Part shown: piece after piece, positions 11,884-26,928 of the stretch
How the letters are laid out: each line of letters opens with the position of its first letter
How positions within the stretch are numbered: the first letter of the stretch is position 1
Assembly (NCBI RefSeq): GCF_019645835.1
Contig: NZ_CP080998.1
Span: 2,914,001-2,978,000 of the forward strand
Direction of reading: 5' to 3'
Length of the DNA stretch: 64,000 nt
Origin: Mycolicibacterium holsaticum DSM 44478 = JCM 12374
Lineage (GTDB): Bacteria > Actinomycetota > Actinomycetes > Mycobacteriales > Mycobacteriaceae
Notes under the pieces: model-generated
Told to the model about the DNA's origin: nothing
What the model saw: the letters and a program-made list of their open reading frames with translations, nothing else
The model's database searches: none
Position numbers and translations under genes: made by a program

Positions 11884-12402
11884 CTAACCGCGGGAGACTG
11901 CGCGCTTGCTACGAACCTGCAACAATCGCGTCGCGATAACGGTGGCGACCACCCCGAGGACAAGCAATATCGTGAATGTCGTCCACGGAAAGTGTTCGGT
12001 CGTCAACTCGCTGAGGAAATTCTGCGCGCCCTGCACCGGACCGCGGCCCTCGGCGACATCCTGGCCGGCTTCGAGCGTGACCCGGTCGATGGTCGGGCTG
12101 TACGTGCCGGACTCCGACGGGCTGAGCACCAGCACCGTCGATCCCGGATGCGCATGGCCGACCTCGGTCGCGATGTCACGCAGCGGGGTGTCAATCGGCG
12201 GGTTGTGCTCGATGACGACGATCTTGAGGTCGATGCCGTGTTGGCCGGCCTGCTCGACGACCTCGCGCAACGCCGGCACGTCCGCCGCCGCGGCCGGCGG
12301 CACGGCGACCCCGTCGGCGGCGACGTCGGCGTTGATCTGGTTCACATCGACATCCGCCGGGATATAGCCGGGGAGAAACGGGATCACGTGCGGTCCGATC
12401 AC
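11884..12402 (-). CDS. Conserved membrane protein (Rv1476-like)
   Basis: The 172-residue protein has a soluble N-terminal domain (about 15-135) and one C-terminal membrane span (about 142-162, WTTFTILLVLGVVATVIATRL), followed by a short basic tail. The N-terminal domain is presumably outside the cytoplasm or membrane-proximal; there is no classical signal peptide. It starts at a GTG with a TACGGT box 7 bp upstream, implying leaderless expression. It lies upstream of ripA and divergent from acn. The gene is conserved across mycobacteria, with no known activity that I recognise. Confidence 0.85.
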   Translation of the reverse strand: MIGPHVIPFLPGYIPADVDVNQINADVAADGVAVPPAAAADVPALREVVEQAGQHGIDLKIVVIEHNPPIDTPLRDIATEVGHAHPGSTVLVLSPSESGTYSPTIDRVTLEAGQDVAEGRGPVQGAQNFLSELTTEHFPWTTFTILLVLGVVATVIATRLLQVRSKRAVSRG

Positions 12403-12409
12403 AGGGAGA

Positions 12410-12415
12410 ACCGTA
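12410..12415 (-). promoter_or_regulatory. -10 box TACGGT of the Rv1476-like gene (leaderless)
   Basis: TACGGT, 7 bp (TCTCCCT), then the GTG at 12402. No Shine-Dalgarno sequence is present, which supports the start choice. Confidence 0.65.
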
Positions 12416-12455
12416 CGTTATGGGTATCCGTAAAGCGACGACCCTGGCCGTATTG

Positions 12456-12471
12456 CAGGACAAGCGTACTG
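12456..12471 (+). promoter_or_regulatory. AcnR operator in the acn promoter
   Basis: CAGGACAAGCGTACTG fits, base for base, the published Corynebacterium AcnR consensus CAGNACnnncGTACTG as I remember it. It sits immediately before a TAGGGT -10-like hexamer (12473-12478), so a bound repressor would cover the spacer of the acn promoter. The TetR gene directly after acn is the obvious AcnR. Confidence 0.8.
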
Positions 12472-12531
12472 TTAGGGTTATGTGGGCCGTCGACTCAGCC
12501 CGTCGGCGGCGAGAACTAGGCGGGAGTTGAT

Positions 12532-15420
<2,889 letters not shown>

Positions 15421-15423
15421 CGA

Positions 15424-15993
15424 ATGCCCCGGGTCACCGACGATCATCTGGCGGCCCGCCGCCGTCAGATCCTCGACGGTGCCCGGCGGTGTTTCGCCGA
15501 GTACGGCTACGAGAAGGCGACCGTGCGACGGCTCGAGCAGACGATCGGGCTGTCGCGCGGCGCCATCTTCCACCACTTCCGCGACAAGGACACACTGTTC
15601 TTCGAATTGGCCCGCGAGGACGCCGAGCGGATGGCAGACGTCGCGGCGCGCGAAGGCCTCGTCCAGGTGATGCGCGACATGCTGGTCGCGCCCGAGCAGT
15701 TCGACTGGCTGGCCACCCGGCTGGAGATCGCGCGTAGGCTGCGCAACGAGCCGGATTTCCGCCGCGGCTGGATGGAGCGCTCAGCGGAGCTGTCGGCCGC
15801 GACAACCGCCCGGCTGCGACGGCAGAAGCAGGCCGGGCGGTTACGCGACGACGTCCCCAGCGCCGTCCTGCAGACCTATCTGGACCTGGTGCTCGACGGT
15901 CTGGTCGCCCGCCTGGCCTCCGGTGACGATCCCGAAAAGCTCAGTGGCGTACTGGACCTGGTCGAGGCGTCGCTGCGGCAGGAGCCACGCTAG
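15424..15993 (+). CDS. acnR: TetR-type repressor of aconitase, AcnR
   Basis: The 189-residue protein has an N-terminal TetR helix-turn-helix (residues about 10-55, GYEKATVRRLEQTIGLSRGAIFHHF) and a ligand-binding helical domain. The order acn-acnR is conserved in corynebacteria and mycobacteria, where AcnR represses acn and senses citrate and metal. A matching operator lies in the acn promoter at 12456-12471. The gene therefore very likely represses its own operon. The start ATG is 3 bp after acn. The last 4 bp overlap the convergent mini-HTH gene. Confidence 0.93.
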   Translation: MPRVTDDHLAARRRQILDGARRCFAEYGYEKATVRRLEQTIGLSRGAIFHHFRDKDTLFFELAREDAERMADVAAREGLVQVMRDMLVAPEQFDWLATRLEIARRLRNEPDFRRGWMERSAELSAATTARLRRQKQAGRLRDDVPSAVLQTYLDLVLDGLVARLASGDDPEKLSGVLDLVEASLRQEPR

Positions 15994-16184
15994 CGGCGGC
16001 TGCGGTGGTTCGGTCCACCGCGGCTGCGCATCGTCGTACCCGATTCCCGCAACATACTGTGGATCGAGCCGTACGAACGGCCGGTCGATGCGACCAACGT
16101 CCGGATGCTTGCGCCGCCTTCGTATGCGCTGCGCAACTCGTTGAGAAGTTGGTCTCTTGGCTTGCTGGCCTTCTTCTGGGTCAT
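15990..16184 (-). CDS. Small helix-turn-helix DNA-binding protein (Rv1473A-like)
   Basis: I choose the ATG at 16182-16184 (64 aa), preceded by GGAGGTGCCAGGCAGG; an in-frame start 24 bp upstream is less likely. Residues about 8-45 form a compact helix-turn-helix (LLNELRSAYEGGASIRTLVA-type, then TGRSYGSIHSML), and the C-terminal tail is strongly basic (RSRGGPNHRSRR). It resembles the resolvase/MarR-like mini HTH proteins of actinobacteria. It is convergent with acnR, sharing 4 bp. The target is unknown. The 16185-16309 gap upstream holds no further gene. Confidence 0.85.
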   Translation of the reverse strand: MTQKKASKPRDQLLNELRSAYEGGASIRTLVASTGRSYGSIHSMLRESGTTMRSRGGPNHRSRR

Positions 16185-16309
16185 CCTGCCTGGCACCTCC
16201 CCGCGCACTTGTGATGCCCCGACGGATACCCAGCGTAGGAAGCGGCTACACCAAGCGGGTGGATTTGAATGAAACGGTTCGCAATTCGCTACGTCCAGCT
16301 CCTGGCGGG

Positions 16310-17947
<1,638 letters not shown>

Positions 17948-17971
17948 GCTGCTGCTCTCCTCGTGCTGGTC

Positions 17972-18793
17972 TTACTTGTCGTCGGTGAAGATGGGGGCCC
18001 GCTTCTCGGCGCGCGCGGCCACCGCCTCTTCGAAGTTGGCGGTGAGCAGACGCACGTAGAGTTGACCCAGGCCCTCGGCCTGCATGTGCCCTTCCAGGCT
18101 AGCGGCGTCCAGTCCACTCCAAAGTGTGCGCTTGGTCAACTCGATTCCGGGCCGGGAGAACGCCGCGATCCGCTCCCCCATCCGGTAGCAGGCCGCGAGC
18201 AGTTCGTCTTCGGGCACCGTGTCAGAGACCAGGCCGATCCGGTGTGCCTCGTCGGCGTCGACGTCGCGGCCGGTGAGCATCAGTTCGAACGCCCGCGAGG
18301 TGCCGATCGCACGGGGCAGCAGGTAGGACAGCCCCAGCTCGCTGGCGGTCAGGCCGTTGTTGATGCCGGCGGCGCGGAAATAGGCGCCGGTCGCGGCCAC
18401 CCGGATGTCGCAGGCCAGGGCCAGACACAGGCCGCCGCCGATCGCCGCCCCGTTCACCGCGGCGATGACGGGCTGGTGCATCTTGCGCAGCGCCAGGATC
18501 ACATCGTCGAGGATTTCCATCGACCGCAGCGCGAAGCTGGGCCGGGTCAGGCCCTCGGTGTGCGGCACGCTGCCCGCCGATTTGTGGTCGGCGCCCGATG
18601 AGAAGCCACGGCCGGCACCTGTGAGCACTATCACGCGCACGGCGTTGTCGTAGTTCAGCTCGTCGAGCACCTTCTTGAGCGGAACCATGACGTCGAAAGC
18701 CATCGAGTTCATGCGTTCGGGCCGGTTCAGGGTCACCAGCGCGATGTCGGGGCGCGGGCGGTCGACGAGAACGAAGTCGGTTTGCTCGGTCAC
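17972..18793 (-). CDS. echA12: Enoyl-CoA hydratase/isomerase EchA12
   Basis: This 273-residue crotonase-fold enzyme is expected to act on acyl-CoA substrates. The CoA/oxyanion segments GAGRGFSSGADHK (about 62-74) and NGAAIGGGLCLALACDIR are intact, and an ELGLSYLLPR motif supplies the usual catalytic acid region. I place the start at the GTG at 18793, because TAGCGT lies exactly 7 bp before it and an upstream in-frame GTG at 18802 falls inside that box. It corresponds to Rv1472. Thioredoxin and ABC-F genes flank it on the same strand but have separate start signals. Confidence 0.93.
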   Translation of the reverse strand: MTEQTDFVLVDRPRPDIALVTLNRPERMNSMAFDVMVPLKKVLDELNYDNAVRVIVLTGAGRGFSSGADHKSAGSVPHTEGLTRPSFALRSMEILDDVILALRKMHQPVIAAVNGAAIGGGLCLALACDIRVAATGAYFRAAGINNGLTASELGLSYLLPRAIGTSRAFELMLTGRDVDADEAHRIGLVSDTVPEDELLAACYRMGERIAAFSRPGIELTKRTLWSGLDAASLEGHMQAEGLGQLYVRLLTANFEEAVAARAEKRAPIFTDDK

Positions 18794-18800
18794 GGACTGC

Positions 18801-18806
18801 ACGCTA
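18801..18806 (-). promoter_or_regulatory. -10 box TAGCGT of echA12 (leaderless)
   Basis: TAGCGT, 7 bp (GCAGTCC), then the GTG at 18793. This box decides the start codon. Confidence 0.65.
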
Positions 18807-18820
18807 TCGCGTGCGCCCGC

Positions 18821-19186
18821 TCAGTCGGTCTGACCGTTGTCCTGAGCTGCGATCGCGGCGTCGACGTCGAACTCCTTGACCCGCTGCACGAGTTCCTCGA
18901 GGGCCGCCGGGGGCAGCGCGCCTGCCTGGTTGAACACCAGCTTGCCCTTCTTGAACGCCATCAAGGTGGGGATGGAGCGGATGTCGGCCGCGGCCGCGAG
19001 TTCCTGCTCGGCCTCGGTGTCCACCTTGGCGAACACCACGTCGGGGTGTTCGTCCGATGACGCCGCGAACGTCGGGGCGAACGCTTTACACGGGCCGCAC
19101 CACGACGCCCAGAAGTCCACCAGCACGATCTCGTTCTCGTTGATGGTGTCGTTGAATTGTTCGGCGGTGATGTCTTTCGTAGCCAC
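18821..19186 (-). CDS. trxB1: Thioredoxin
   Basis: The 121-residue protein is a single thioredoxin fold with the redox motif WCGPCK (Cys30, Cys33) and the cis-Pro loop SIPTLMAF near residue 75. It has no signal peptide, so it acts in the cytosol as a dithiol reductant. The start is a GTG with AGGAA five bases upstream. It corresponds to Rv1471, by position between echA12 and the SUF region. The genes Rv1467c-Rv1470 of M. tuberculosis are not present here and are replaced by three other genes. Confidence 0.93.
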   Translation of the reverse strand: MATKDITAEQFNDTINENEIVLVDFWASWCGPCKAFAPTFAASSDEHPDVVFAKVDTEAEQELAAAADIRSIPTLMAFKKGKLVFNQAGALPPAALEELVQRVKEFDVDAAIAAQDNGQTD

Positions 19187-19225
19187 GATGTTCCTAACGC
19201 CGGGGATGAGCTCGGTGTTCCCAGC

Positions 19226-19864
19226 CTACGGGCGGCCACGTAGTTCGGCGCGACCCCGCTCGAAGAACTCGGCGATGCGCTCGGTGAGCGTGTCGACGTC
19301 GTGCGCGGGATCGAGCGCCGCCACCGCGCCGAACGGAGCGTTCCAGAACGCACCCTGCACGGTGGCCCACGGCCCGACGTAGGCATACGGCGTCGGGTGA
19401 AAGTCGTCACCCGGGGATACGCCGTAGTTGACCTCGTTGTCGGCGACCGCGACGTCGAAGTGCTCGGGCCACAGCACCGGATGGCTCTCCGGCAGAACGC
19501 GTTTGAGCGCATGCCCACCGGCGTAGATGCTGCGGTAGAGGACGTCGGCGGAGCCATCGTCGATGTCGAGGACGGTATCCGGGGGCAGTGCGTCGACGGC
19601 GTCGTACACATCCCCGGGCGGGCCGGGCAGCACGCCTGCGGCCTCGGCGACCGCGCCGAGCGGTCCGGCCAGCGGTGCGGCCCCGTTCGGCCACACCAAC
19701 TCGCGTCCCTGCACGGCCAGTGCGATCGCGGTGCCCGCGAAGCCGGACGGACGCACGGCGAGCCGGATCGTGCCCGCCATCCGGTACTGCGGGCCCGCGA
19801 TCAGGCTCTCGGCGACACCGCGCAACTGGCGTCGGGTGGCGATGTAGATCTGTTCGACGTTCAC
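19226..19864 (-). CDS. Conserved actinobacterial hypothetical protein
   Basis: This 212-residue soluble protein has no signal peptide and no motif I recognise. The N-terminal half is hydrophobic beta-rich (RMAGTIRLAVRPSGFAGTAIA). The C-terminal half contains conserved-looking aromatic segments such as LWPEHFDVAV, NEVNYGVSPGDD and PYAYVGPW. Those segments resemble a family of actinobacterial unknowns that may bind small molecules. The GTG start has a TAGTCA hexamer 6 bp upstream, a weak leaderless signal. It lies 39 bp before the thioredoxin gene on the same strand. Function unknown. Confidence 0.75.
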   Translation of the reverse strand: MNVEQIYIATRRQLRGVAESLIAGPQYRMAGTIRLAVRPSGFAGTAIALAVQGRELVWPNGAAPLAGPLGAVAEAAGVLPGPPGDVYDAVDALPPDTVLDIDDGSADVLYRSIYAGGHALKRVLPESHPVLWPEHFDVAVADNEVNYGVSPGDDFHPTPYAYVGPWATVQGAFWNAPFGAVAALDPAHDVDTLTERIAEFFERGRAELRGRP

Positions 19865-19918
19865 ACGGACTGACTACCAGGTTGCGTCGTGCTGTCGACG
19901 TTGACCGACGCCAGAACC

Positions 19919-19936
19919 CGGCGGACAACGCCGCCG
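19919..19936 (-). terminator. GC-rich hairpin downstream of the CGNR gene
   Basis: CGGCGG-ACAACG-CCGCCG forms a perfect 6-bp stem with a 6-nt loop about 45 nt after the CGNR stop (minus strand). There is no U-tract, which is usual for mycobacterial terminators. A second weaker inverted repeat (GCGTCG/CGACGC) lies within 19884-19911. Confidence 0.4.
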
Positions 19937-19980
19937 CGCCATGCGAATGCCGGCACCGTGACCAAAGGCGGTCCCTCCGA

Positions 19981-20493
19981 TCAGTCGAGGCGGGTGCGCC
20001 GGTAGTGCCGGCGCGCCTTCATGCGGTTACCGCATACTGCCATCGAGCACCAGCGGGCCGTGTTGGGTTTGCTCCGGTCCAGGAGGAACAGCTGACACTC
20101 GGTGTTCGCGCAGGGCCGCAGCCGCCCAGGGCTGCTCACCCGCAGCGCGTCCCACGCCAGCACCGCCCGGGCCGCGCCATGGGCGCCGTCGACCGCGAGG
20201 TGCCAGTCCAGGCCGGTTTGATTCATCGCCGGCTGCAGCCGCACACCGTCGAGAAACCGGCGCAGCGCGACCGGTTCCACGTCGCCGCGGACCACACCCT
20301 GCAGCACCGGGCGAATTTCGACCAACGCGGCCAGTTCGGCGCCGGTCGCCGCTACTCCCCTGTCGCGCAGCCACTTACGGGCCGCATCGGGGTTTGCGAG
20401 GTCGTCGCGGACCACACCGTCGATCACCGGCGTCGTGTTCAGCAGGTCGAGCAGCAGCGCCTCGTCCGCGGTCCCCACCGCCACCAACTCCAT
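19981..20493 (-). CDS. CGNR zinc-finger regulator (ABATE domain)
   Basis: I start this gene at the ATG at 20493 (170 aa), which has GGAGGTTAGGC in front; the open frame upstream of it covers the divergent promoter. The N-terminal ABATE-like domain (about 1-110) is followed by a C-terminal CGNR zinc finger with Cys128, Cys133, Cys149 and Cys154 (the last in CGNRMKARRHYRR). Such proteins are stress-type transcription regulators. It is divergent from an alpha/beta hydrolase gene, and GGTT/AACC half-sites lie between them. Regulation of that hydrolase is inferred. Confidence 0.92.
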   Translation of the reverse strand: MELVAVGTADEALLLDLLNTTPVIDGVVRDDLANPDAARKWLRDRGVAATGAELAALVEIRPVLQGVVRGDVEPVALRRFLDGVRLQPAMNQTGLDWHLAVDGAHGAARAVLAWDALRVSSPGRLRPCANTECQLFLLDRSKPNTARWCSMAVCGNRMKARRHYRRTRLD

Positions 20494-20510
20494 GCCTAAC
20501 CTCCAAATCG

Positions 20511-20565
20511 CTATTGACAGGTTACATGAACCGGGGTTGACTGTGGCTAACCGGCAAAACAATTA
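20511..20565. promoter_or_regulatory. Divergent promoter with GGTT/AACC half-sites
   Basis: A consensus -35 TTGACA (20514-20519) is followed by GGTTACATGAACC (20520-20532), then GGTTGACTGTGGCTAACC (20535-20552). Four alternating GGTT/AACC half-sites thus occur in 33 bp. This is a plausible operator for the CGNR regulator over the hydrolase promoter. Confidence 0.5.
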
Positions 20566-20578
20566 AAAGGAGTTAGAC

Positions 20579-21451
20579 ATGACGGCACCCGTTCACCACC
20601 GCTACGCCAGCGTGCAGGGCAGGCGACTGTTCTACCGGGAGGCCGGCCGTTCGGACGCACCCGCGGTCGTGCTGCTGCACGGCTTTCCCACCAGCTCATT
20701 CATGTTCCGTGATCTGATCCCCCGGCTGGCCGACTCCTATCACGTGATCGCCCCCGACCACCTCGGCTTCGGGTTGTCCGATGCGCCGGGCGTCGAGGAG
20801 TTCGACTACACCTTTGACGCGTTGACCGACCTGACCGAGGGGCTGCTGGACCAGCTCGGCATCCCCCGCTACGCGATCTATGTGCAGGACTACGGCGCCC
20901 CCATCGGCTGGCGGCTGGCGCTGCGCCGCCCCGACGCGGTCACCGCGATCGTCACGCAGAACGGCAACGGCTACGACGAGGGTTTCGTCGAGGACTTCTG
21001 GACGCCGGTGTGGGCCTACCAGCGCGAACAGACTCCAGAGACCGAAGCCGCGATCCGCACCGCGCTCGGCGTCGACGCGATCAAGTGGCAGTACCTCACC
21101 GGGGTCGCCGACGAGACGCTGGTCAGCCCGGACACCTGGGCACACGATGCGGCGCTGATCGGCAGGCCCGGTAACGACCTGGTGCAGCTCAAGCTCTTTC
21201 GCGACTACGCGACGAACCCGCCGCTGTATCCCGCGCTGCAGGAACACCTACGGACCAGCCGGGTGCCGGTGCTGGCGGTGTGGGGGCAGAACGACCAGAT
21301 CTTCGGCCCCGACGGCGCCCGCGCGTTCGGCAAGGACGCCCCCGATGCCGAGATCCATCTGCTCGACGGCGGTCACTTCCTGCTGGAGACCCACGGCGAG
21401 CAGGTCGCGGACCTGATGCGCGACTTCCTGGGCCGGGTGCTCAGACGGTGA
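20579..21451 (+). CDS. Alpha/beta hydrolase, haloalkane dehalogenase / epoxide hydrolase type
   Basis: The 290-residue protein has the oxyanion segment HGFP (34-37). Its nucleophile is Asp104 in VQDYGAP rather than Ser, the hallmark of haloalkane dehalogenases and epoxide hydrolases. The likely acid is Asp239 (WGQNDQIF) and the base is His266 (GGHFLLE). No signal peptide is seen. The ribosome site AAAAGGAGTTAGAC precedes the ATG. Substrate cannot be told from sequence; halogenated or epoxidised small molecules are candidates. The 3' end overlaps convergent sufT by 11 bp. Confidence 0.92.
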   Translation: MTAPVHHRYASVQGRRLFYREAGRSDAPAVVLLHGFPTSSFMFRDLIPRLADSYHVIAPDHLGFGLSDAPGVEEFDYTFDALTDLTEGLLDQLGIPRYAIYVQDYGAPIGWRLALRRPDAVTAIVTQNGNGYDEGFVEDFWTPVWAYQREQTPETEAAIRTALGVDAIKWQYLTGVADETLVSPDTWAHDAALIGRPGNDLVQLKLFRDYATNPPLYPALQEHLRTSRVPVLAVWGQNDQIFGPDGARAFGKDAPDAEIHLLDGGHFLLETHGEQVADLMRDFLGRVLRR

Positions 21452-21788
21452 AGCCGAGCGCGCGCAGCTGTTCGCGGCCGTCGTCGGTGATCTTGTCGGG
21501 TCCCCACGGCGGGTTCCACACCCAGTTGATCTTGATCTCGTTGACCAGCCCGGTGCCCACCAGCGCGGTACGTGACTGGTCCTCGATGACGTCGGTCAGC
21601 GGGCAGGCCGGCGACGTCAGCGTCATGTCGATCAACGCGACGTTGCCCTGGTCTCCCTTTTCGACGTTCAGGCCGTAGACAAGGCCCAGGTCCACGACGT
21701 TGATCCCGAGCTCGGGGTCGACCACGTCGCGCATCGCCTCTTCGAGATCGAACAACAGCTCCTCGTTAGGCACTGCGGTGTCGCTCAT
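21441..21788 (-). CDS. sufT: SUF-associated DUF59 iron-sulfur assembly factor SufT
   Basis: The 115-residue protein is a single DUF59/MIP18-type domain (VVDPELGINVVDLGLVYGL and the conserved LTSPACPLTDVIEDQ with one Cys). I use the ATG at 21788, preceded by GGAGATGTCAG, giving a 23-bp overlap with the end of sufU. DUF59 proteins assist late Fe-S cluster transfer to client enzymes. It is the last gene of the sufRBDCSUT operon and corresponds to Rv1466. It converges on the hydrolase gene. Confidence 0.94.
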   Translation of the reverse strand: MSDTAVPNEELLFDLEEAMRDVVDPELGINVVDLGLVYGLNVEKGDQGNVALIDMTLTSPACPLTDVIEDQSRTALVGTGLVNEIKINWVWNPPWGPDKITDDGREQLRALGFTV

Positions 21789-22236
21789 CTGACATCTCCT
21801 CACTGGCCTGCGCAAGCGCATCCTTGAAAGCCATCCAACCCAGCAGCGCGCATTTCACGCGTGCGGGGTACTTCGCCACACCCGCGAACGCGACGCCGTC
21901 GCCGAGTACATCTTCATCTCCTGCAACGGTGCCTCGTGACGAAACCATCTCACTGAAGGCCGCGACCGTCTTGAGCGCGTCGCCCACGCTCTGCCCGATC
22001 ACCTGATCGGTCAGCACCGACGTCGCCGCCTGGCTGATCGAACAACCCTGCCCGTCATAGGAGATGTCGGTGACCGTCTCCCCGTCGTCGGACAGCGCCA
22101 CCCGCAGCGTCACCTCGTCGCCGCAGGTCGGGTTGACGTGGTGCACTTCGCGCGCGAAGGGTTCGCGCAGCCCACGGTTGTGCGGGTGTTTGTAGTGATC
22201 GAGGATCACTTCCTGGTAGATCTGCTCCAGTCGCAT
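21766..22236 (-). CDS. sufU: SUF scaffold/sulfur-transfer protein SufU
   Basis: The 156-residue SufU has the three conserved cysteines Cys38 (NPTCGD), Cys65 (GQGCSIS) and Cys129 (KCALLGW), plus Asp40. Together these form the zinc site that accepts persulfide from SufS. It lacks the NifU/IscU-type fourth ligand arrangement. It starts 8 bp after sufS and overlaps sufT by 23 bp. It corresponds to Rv1465. Confidence 0.96.
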   Translation of the reverse strand: MRLEQIYQEVILDHYKHPHNRGLREPFAREVHHVNPTCGDEVTLRVALSDDGETVTDISYDGQGCSISQAATSVLTDQVIGQSVGDALKTVAAFSEMVSSRGTVAGDEDVLGDGVAFAGVAKYPARVKCALLGWMAFKDALAQASEEMSDERHRSA

Positions 22237-22244
22237 CTATGGCC

Positions 22245-24307
<2,063 letters not shown>

Positions 24308-25486
24308 TTAGCTTCCTTGCAATGTTTCGGTGAGCTCGAGTTCGTGTTCGATGGCGTCGGTGAGGCGCTCGCGCACGGCGGGCACGGTTATCTGCTGGAT
24401 GATTTCGCCGAAGAACCCGCGCACGATCAGCCGGCGCGCCTGATCCTCGGGGATGCCGCGGGCCTGCAGATAGAACAGTTGCTCGTCATCGAAACGTCCG
24501 GTCGCACTGGCATGCCCGGCGCCTGCGATCTCACCGGTCTCGATCTCCAGGTTGGGCACCGAGTCGGCGCGCGCGCCGTCGGTGAGCACCAGGTTGCGGT
24601 TGGTCTCGAAGGTGTCGGTGCCGCTGGCCTCGGCGCGGATCAGCACGTCGCCGATCCAGACCGTGCGGGTGTCGGGCTTGGCCGATGCCGGATCGCCCTG
24701 CAGCGCACCCTTGTACGTCACCTGCGAGCGGCAGTTGGGCTCCGCGTGGTCGACGAGCAGACGGGACTCGAAGTGCTGTCCGTCGTCGGCGAAGTACAGG
24801 CCGAGCAGCACGGCGTCCCCGCCGGGCGCGCAGTAACGCACCCGCCCGGTCGTCCGGACCAGGTCGCCGCCCAGGGTGACGGCGGTGTGCCGCAGCACCG
24901 CGTCCTTACCGAGCGTGGAGTGGTGCATGCTGACGTTGACTGCGTCGTCGGCCCAGTCGGCGATCGCCACCACCTTGAGCGTCGCGGCGTCACCGACGAC
25001 GAACTCGATGTTGTCGGCGTAGGTTCCGCTGCCGCGTTGGTCGATCACGATCACGGCCTCGGCGAGTTCTTCGACCCGCACCTGCAGATGTCCGTATGCC
25101 GTGGCGCCCTCCCCGGGCCCGGTCACCACGATGTCGATCGGGTCGTCCACCGCGGTGTCGCGCCCGACGGTGACGATCGTCGCGGTGTTGAACGACGAAA
25201 ACGCCTGTGCGGCAACCCGGTCGGCCGGCACACCGCCATCACCCAAGCGCGGATCGCCGCGCCGCACGGTTTCCACCGTCACGCCGGGGCGCTGCGTCAC
25301 GTCGATGCGCGCGCTTCCGGTGGCGGGCGCAGAGCCGTCGTGCAGCCCGCGCAGCCGCTTGAGCGGGGTGAACCGCCAGATCTCGTCGCGACCATGGGGC
25401 ACCTCGAAGGCGTCGACGTCGAACGACGTGAACAGCTCCCCCTTGTTCTGGCCCTCGACGGCCGAGGTCAAGTTGTGTGTCGTCAC
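24308..25486 (-). CDS. sufD: SUF scaffold subunit SufD
   Basis: The 392-residue right-handed beta-helix protein pairs with SufB. The C-terminal segment ([36 protein letters not shown] region, about 320-365) is the conserved SufB/SufD family signature that contacts SufC. Its GTG overlaps the sufB stop by 4 bp (GTGA), and GGAAGG lies upstream inside sufB. It corresponds to Rv1462. Confidence 0.97.
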   Translation of the reverse strand: MTTHNLTSAVEGQNKGELFTSFDVDAFEVPHGRDEIWRFTPLKRLRGLHDGSAPATGSARIDVTQRPGVTVETVRRGDPRLGDGGVPADRVAAQAFSSFNTATIVTVGRDTAVDDPIDIVVTGPGEGATAYGHLQVRVEELAEAVIVIDQRGSGTYADNIEFVVGDAATLKVVAIADWADDAVNVSMHHSTLGKDAVLRHTAVTLGGDLVRTTGRVRYCAPGGDAVLLGLYFADDGQHFESRLLVDHAEPNCRSQVTYKGALQGDPASAKPDTRTVWIGDVLIRAEASGTDTFETNRNLVLTDGARADSVPNLEIETGEIAGAGHASATGRFDDEQLFYLQARGIPEDQARRLIVRGFFGEIIQQITVPAVRERLTDAIEHELELTETLQGS

Positions 25487-26928
25487 CCAACCGCGCCTTC
25501 CATCTGCAGCTCGATCAGCCGGTTGAGCTCCAGCGCGTACTCCATCGGGAGCTCCTTGGCGATCGGCTCGACGAAGCCGCGCACCACCATGGCCATCGCC
25601 TCGTCCTCGGTCATGCCGCGGCTCATCAGGTAGAAGAGCTGGTTCTCGCTGACCTTCGACACGGTGGCCTCGTGGCCCATCGTGACGTCGTCCTCGCGGA
25701 TGTCGACATACGGGTAGGTGTCGCTGCGGCTGATCGTATCGACCAGCAGCGCATCACATTTCACGCTGGACTTGGACCCGTGGGCACCCTTGTTGATCTG
25801 AACCAGACCGCGGTAGGACGACCGTCCGCCGCCACGCGCCACCGACTTGGACACGATGTTGCTCGACGTGTTCGGCGCCAGGTGCAGCATTTTCGCTCCG
25901 GTGTCCTGATGCTGGTCCTCGCCGGCGAACGCGACCGAAAGCACCTCGCCCTTGGCGTGCTCGCCGGTCATCCACACGGCCGGGTACTTCATCGTGACCT
26001 TCGAGCCGATGTTGCCGTCGATCCACTCCATCGTCGCGCCAGCCTCTGCGCGGGCACGCTTGGTGACGAGGTTGTAGACGTTGTTCGACCAGTTCTGGAT
26101 CGTCGTGTAACGGCAACGGCCGCCGGGTTTCACGATGATCTCCACCACCGCGGAGTGCAGCGAGTCGGACTTGTAGATCGGCGCGGTGCAGCCCTCCACG
26201 TAGTGCACGTAGGCACCTTCGTCGACGATGATCAACGTCCGCTCGAACTGGCCCATGTTCTCGGTGTTGATCCGGAAGTAGGCCTGCAGCGGAATCTCGA
26301 CGTGCACACCGGGCGGGACGTAGATGAACGAACCGCCGGACCACACCGCGGTGTTCAGTGCGGAGAACTTGTTGTCCCCCGCCGGGATCACCGTGCCGAA
26401 GTACTGCTTGAAGATCTCCGGGTGCTCGCGCAGCGCGCTGTCGGTGTCCAGGAAGATGACGCCCTGGGCTTCGAGGTCTTCGCGGATCGAGTGGTAGACC
26501 ACCTCCGACTCGTACTGGGCGGCCACCCCGGACACCAGGCGCTGCTTCTCCGCCTCGGGGATGCCCAGCCGGTCGTAGGTGTTGCGGATGTCCTCGGGCA
26601 GGTCGTCCCACGTCGCGGCCTGCTTCTCGCTGGAGCGCACGAAGTACTTGATGTTGTCGAAGTCGATGCCGTCGAGGTTGGAACCCCAGTTGGGCATCGG
26701 CTTCTTGTTGAACGTGCGCAGCGCGCGCAGCCGGCTCTCGAGCATCCACTCCGGCTCGTCCTTCTTCGCCGAGATGTCACGCACCACCGCTTCGGACAGG
26801 CCGCGCTGCGCGGCGGCGCCCGCGTCGTCGGAGTCCGCCCAGCCGTAGCCGTACCGACCCAGTGAGGCGATCGTCTCTTCCTGGCTGAGTGGCTCGCCGA
26901 CCTTCTGGATCTCGGGGGTGGTCGTCAT
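25483..26928 (-). CDS. sufB: Fe-S assembly scaffold SufB (intein-free)
   Basis: The start is the ATG at 26928 (481 aa), with AAGGAG seven bases before it; the open frame extends 80 codons further but only shadows sufR. SufB builds the nascent cluster with SufC and SufD. The conserved stretches around [15 protein letters not shown] and [16 protein letters not shown] keep their cysteines. In M. tuberculosis the orthologue (Rv1461) is interrupted by an intein; here the host protein is continuous. It overlaps sufR by 4 bp (ATGA) and sufD by 4 bp. Confidence 0.98.
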   Translation of the reverse strand: MTTTPEIQKVGEPLSQEETIASLGRYGYGWADSDDAGAAAQRGLSEAVVRDISAKKDEPEWMLESRLRALRTFNKKPMPNWGSNLDGIDFDNIKYFVRSSEKQAATWDDLPEDIRNTYDRLGIPEAEKQRLVSGVAAQYESEVVYHSIREDLEAQGVIFLDTDSALREHPEIFKQYFGTVIPAGDNKFSALNTAVWSGGSFIYVPPGVHVEIPLQAYFRINTENMGQFERTLIIVDEGAYVHYVEGCTAPIYKSDSLHSAVVEIIVKPGGRCRYTTIQNWSNNVYNLVTKRARAEAGATMEWIDGNIGSKVTMKYPAVWMTGEHAKGEVLSVAFAGEDQHQDTGAKMLHLAPNTSSNIVSKSVARGGGRSSYRGLVQINKGAHGSKSSVKCDALLVDTISRSDTYPYVDIREDDVTMGHEATVSKVSENQLFYLMSRGMTEDEAMAMVVRGFVEPIAKELPMEYALELNRLIELQMEGAVG

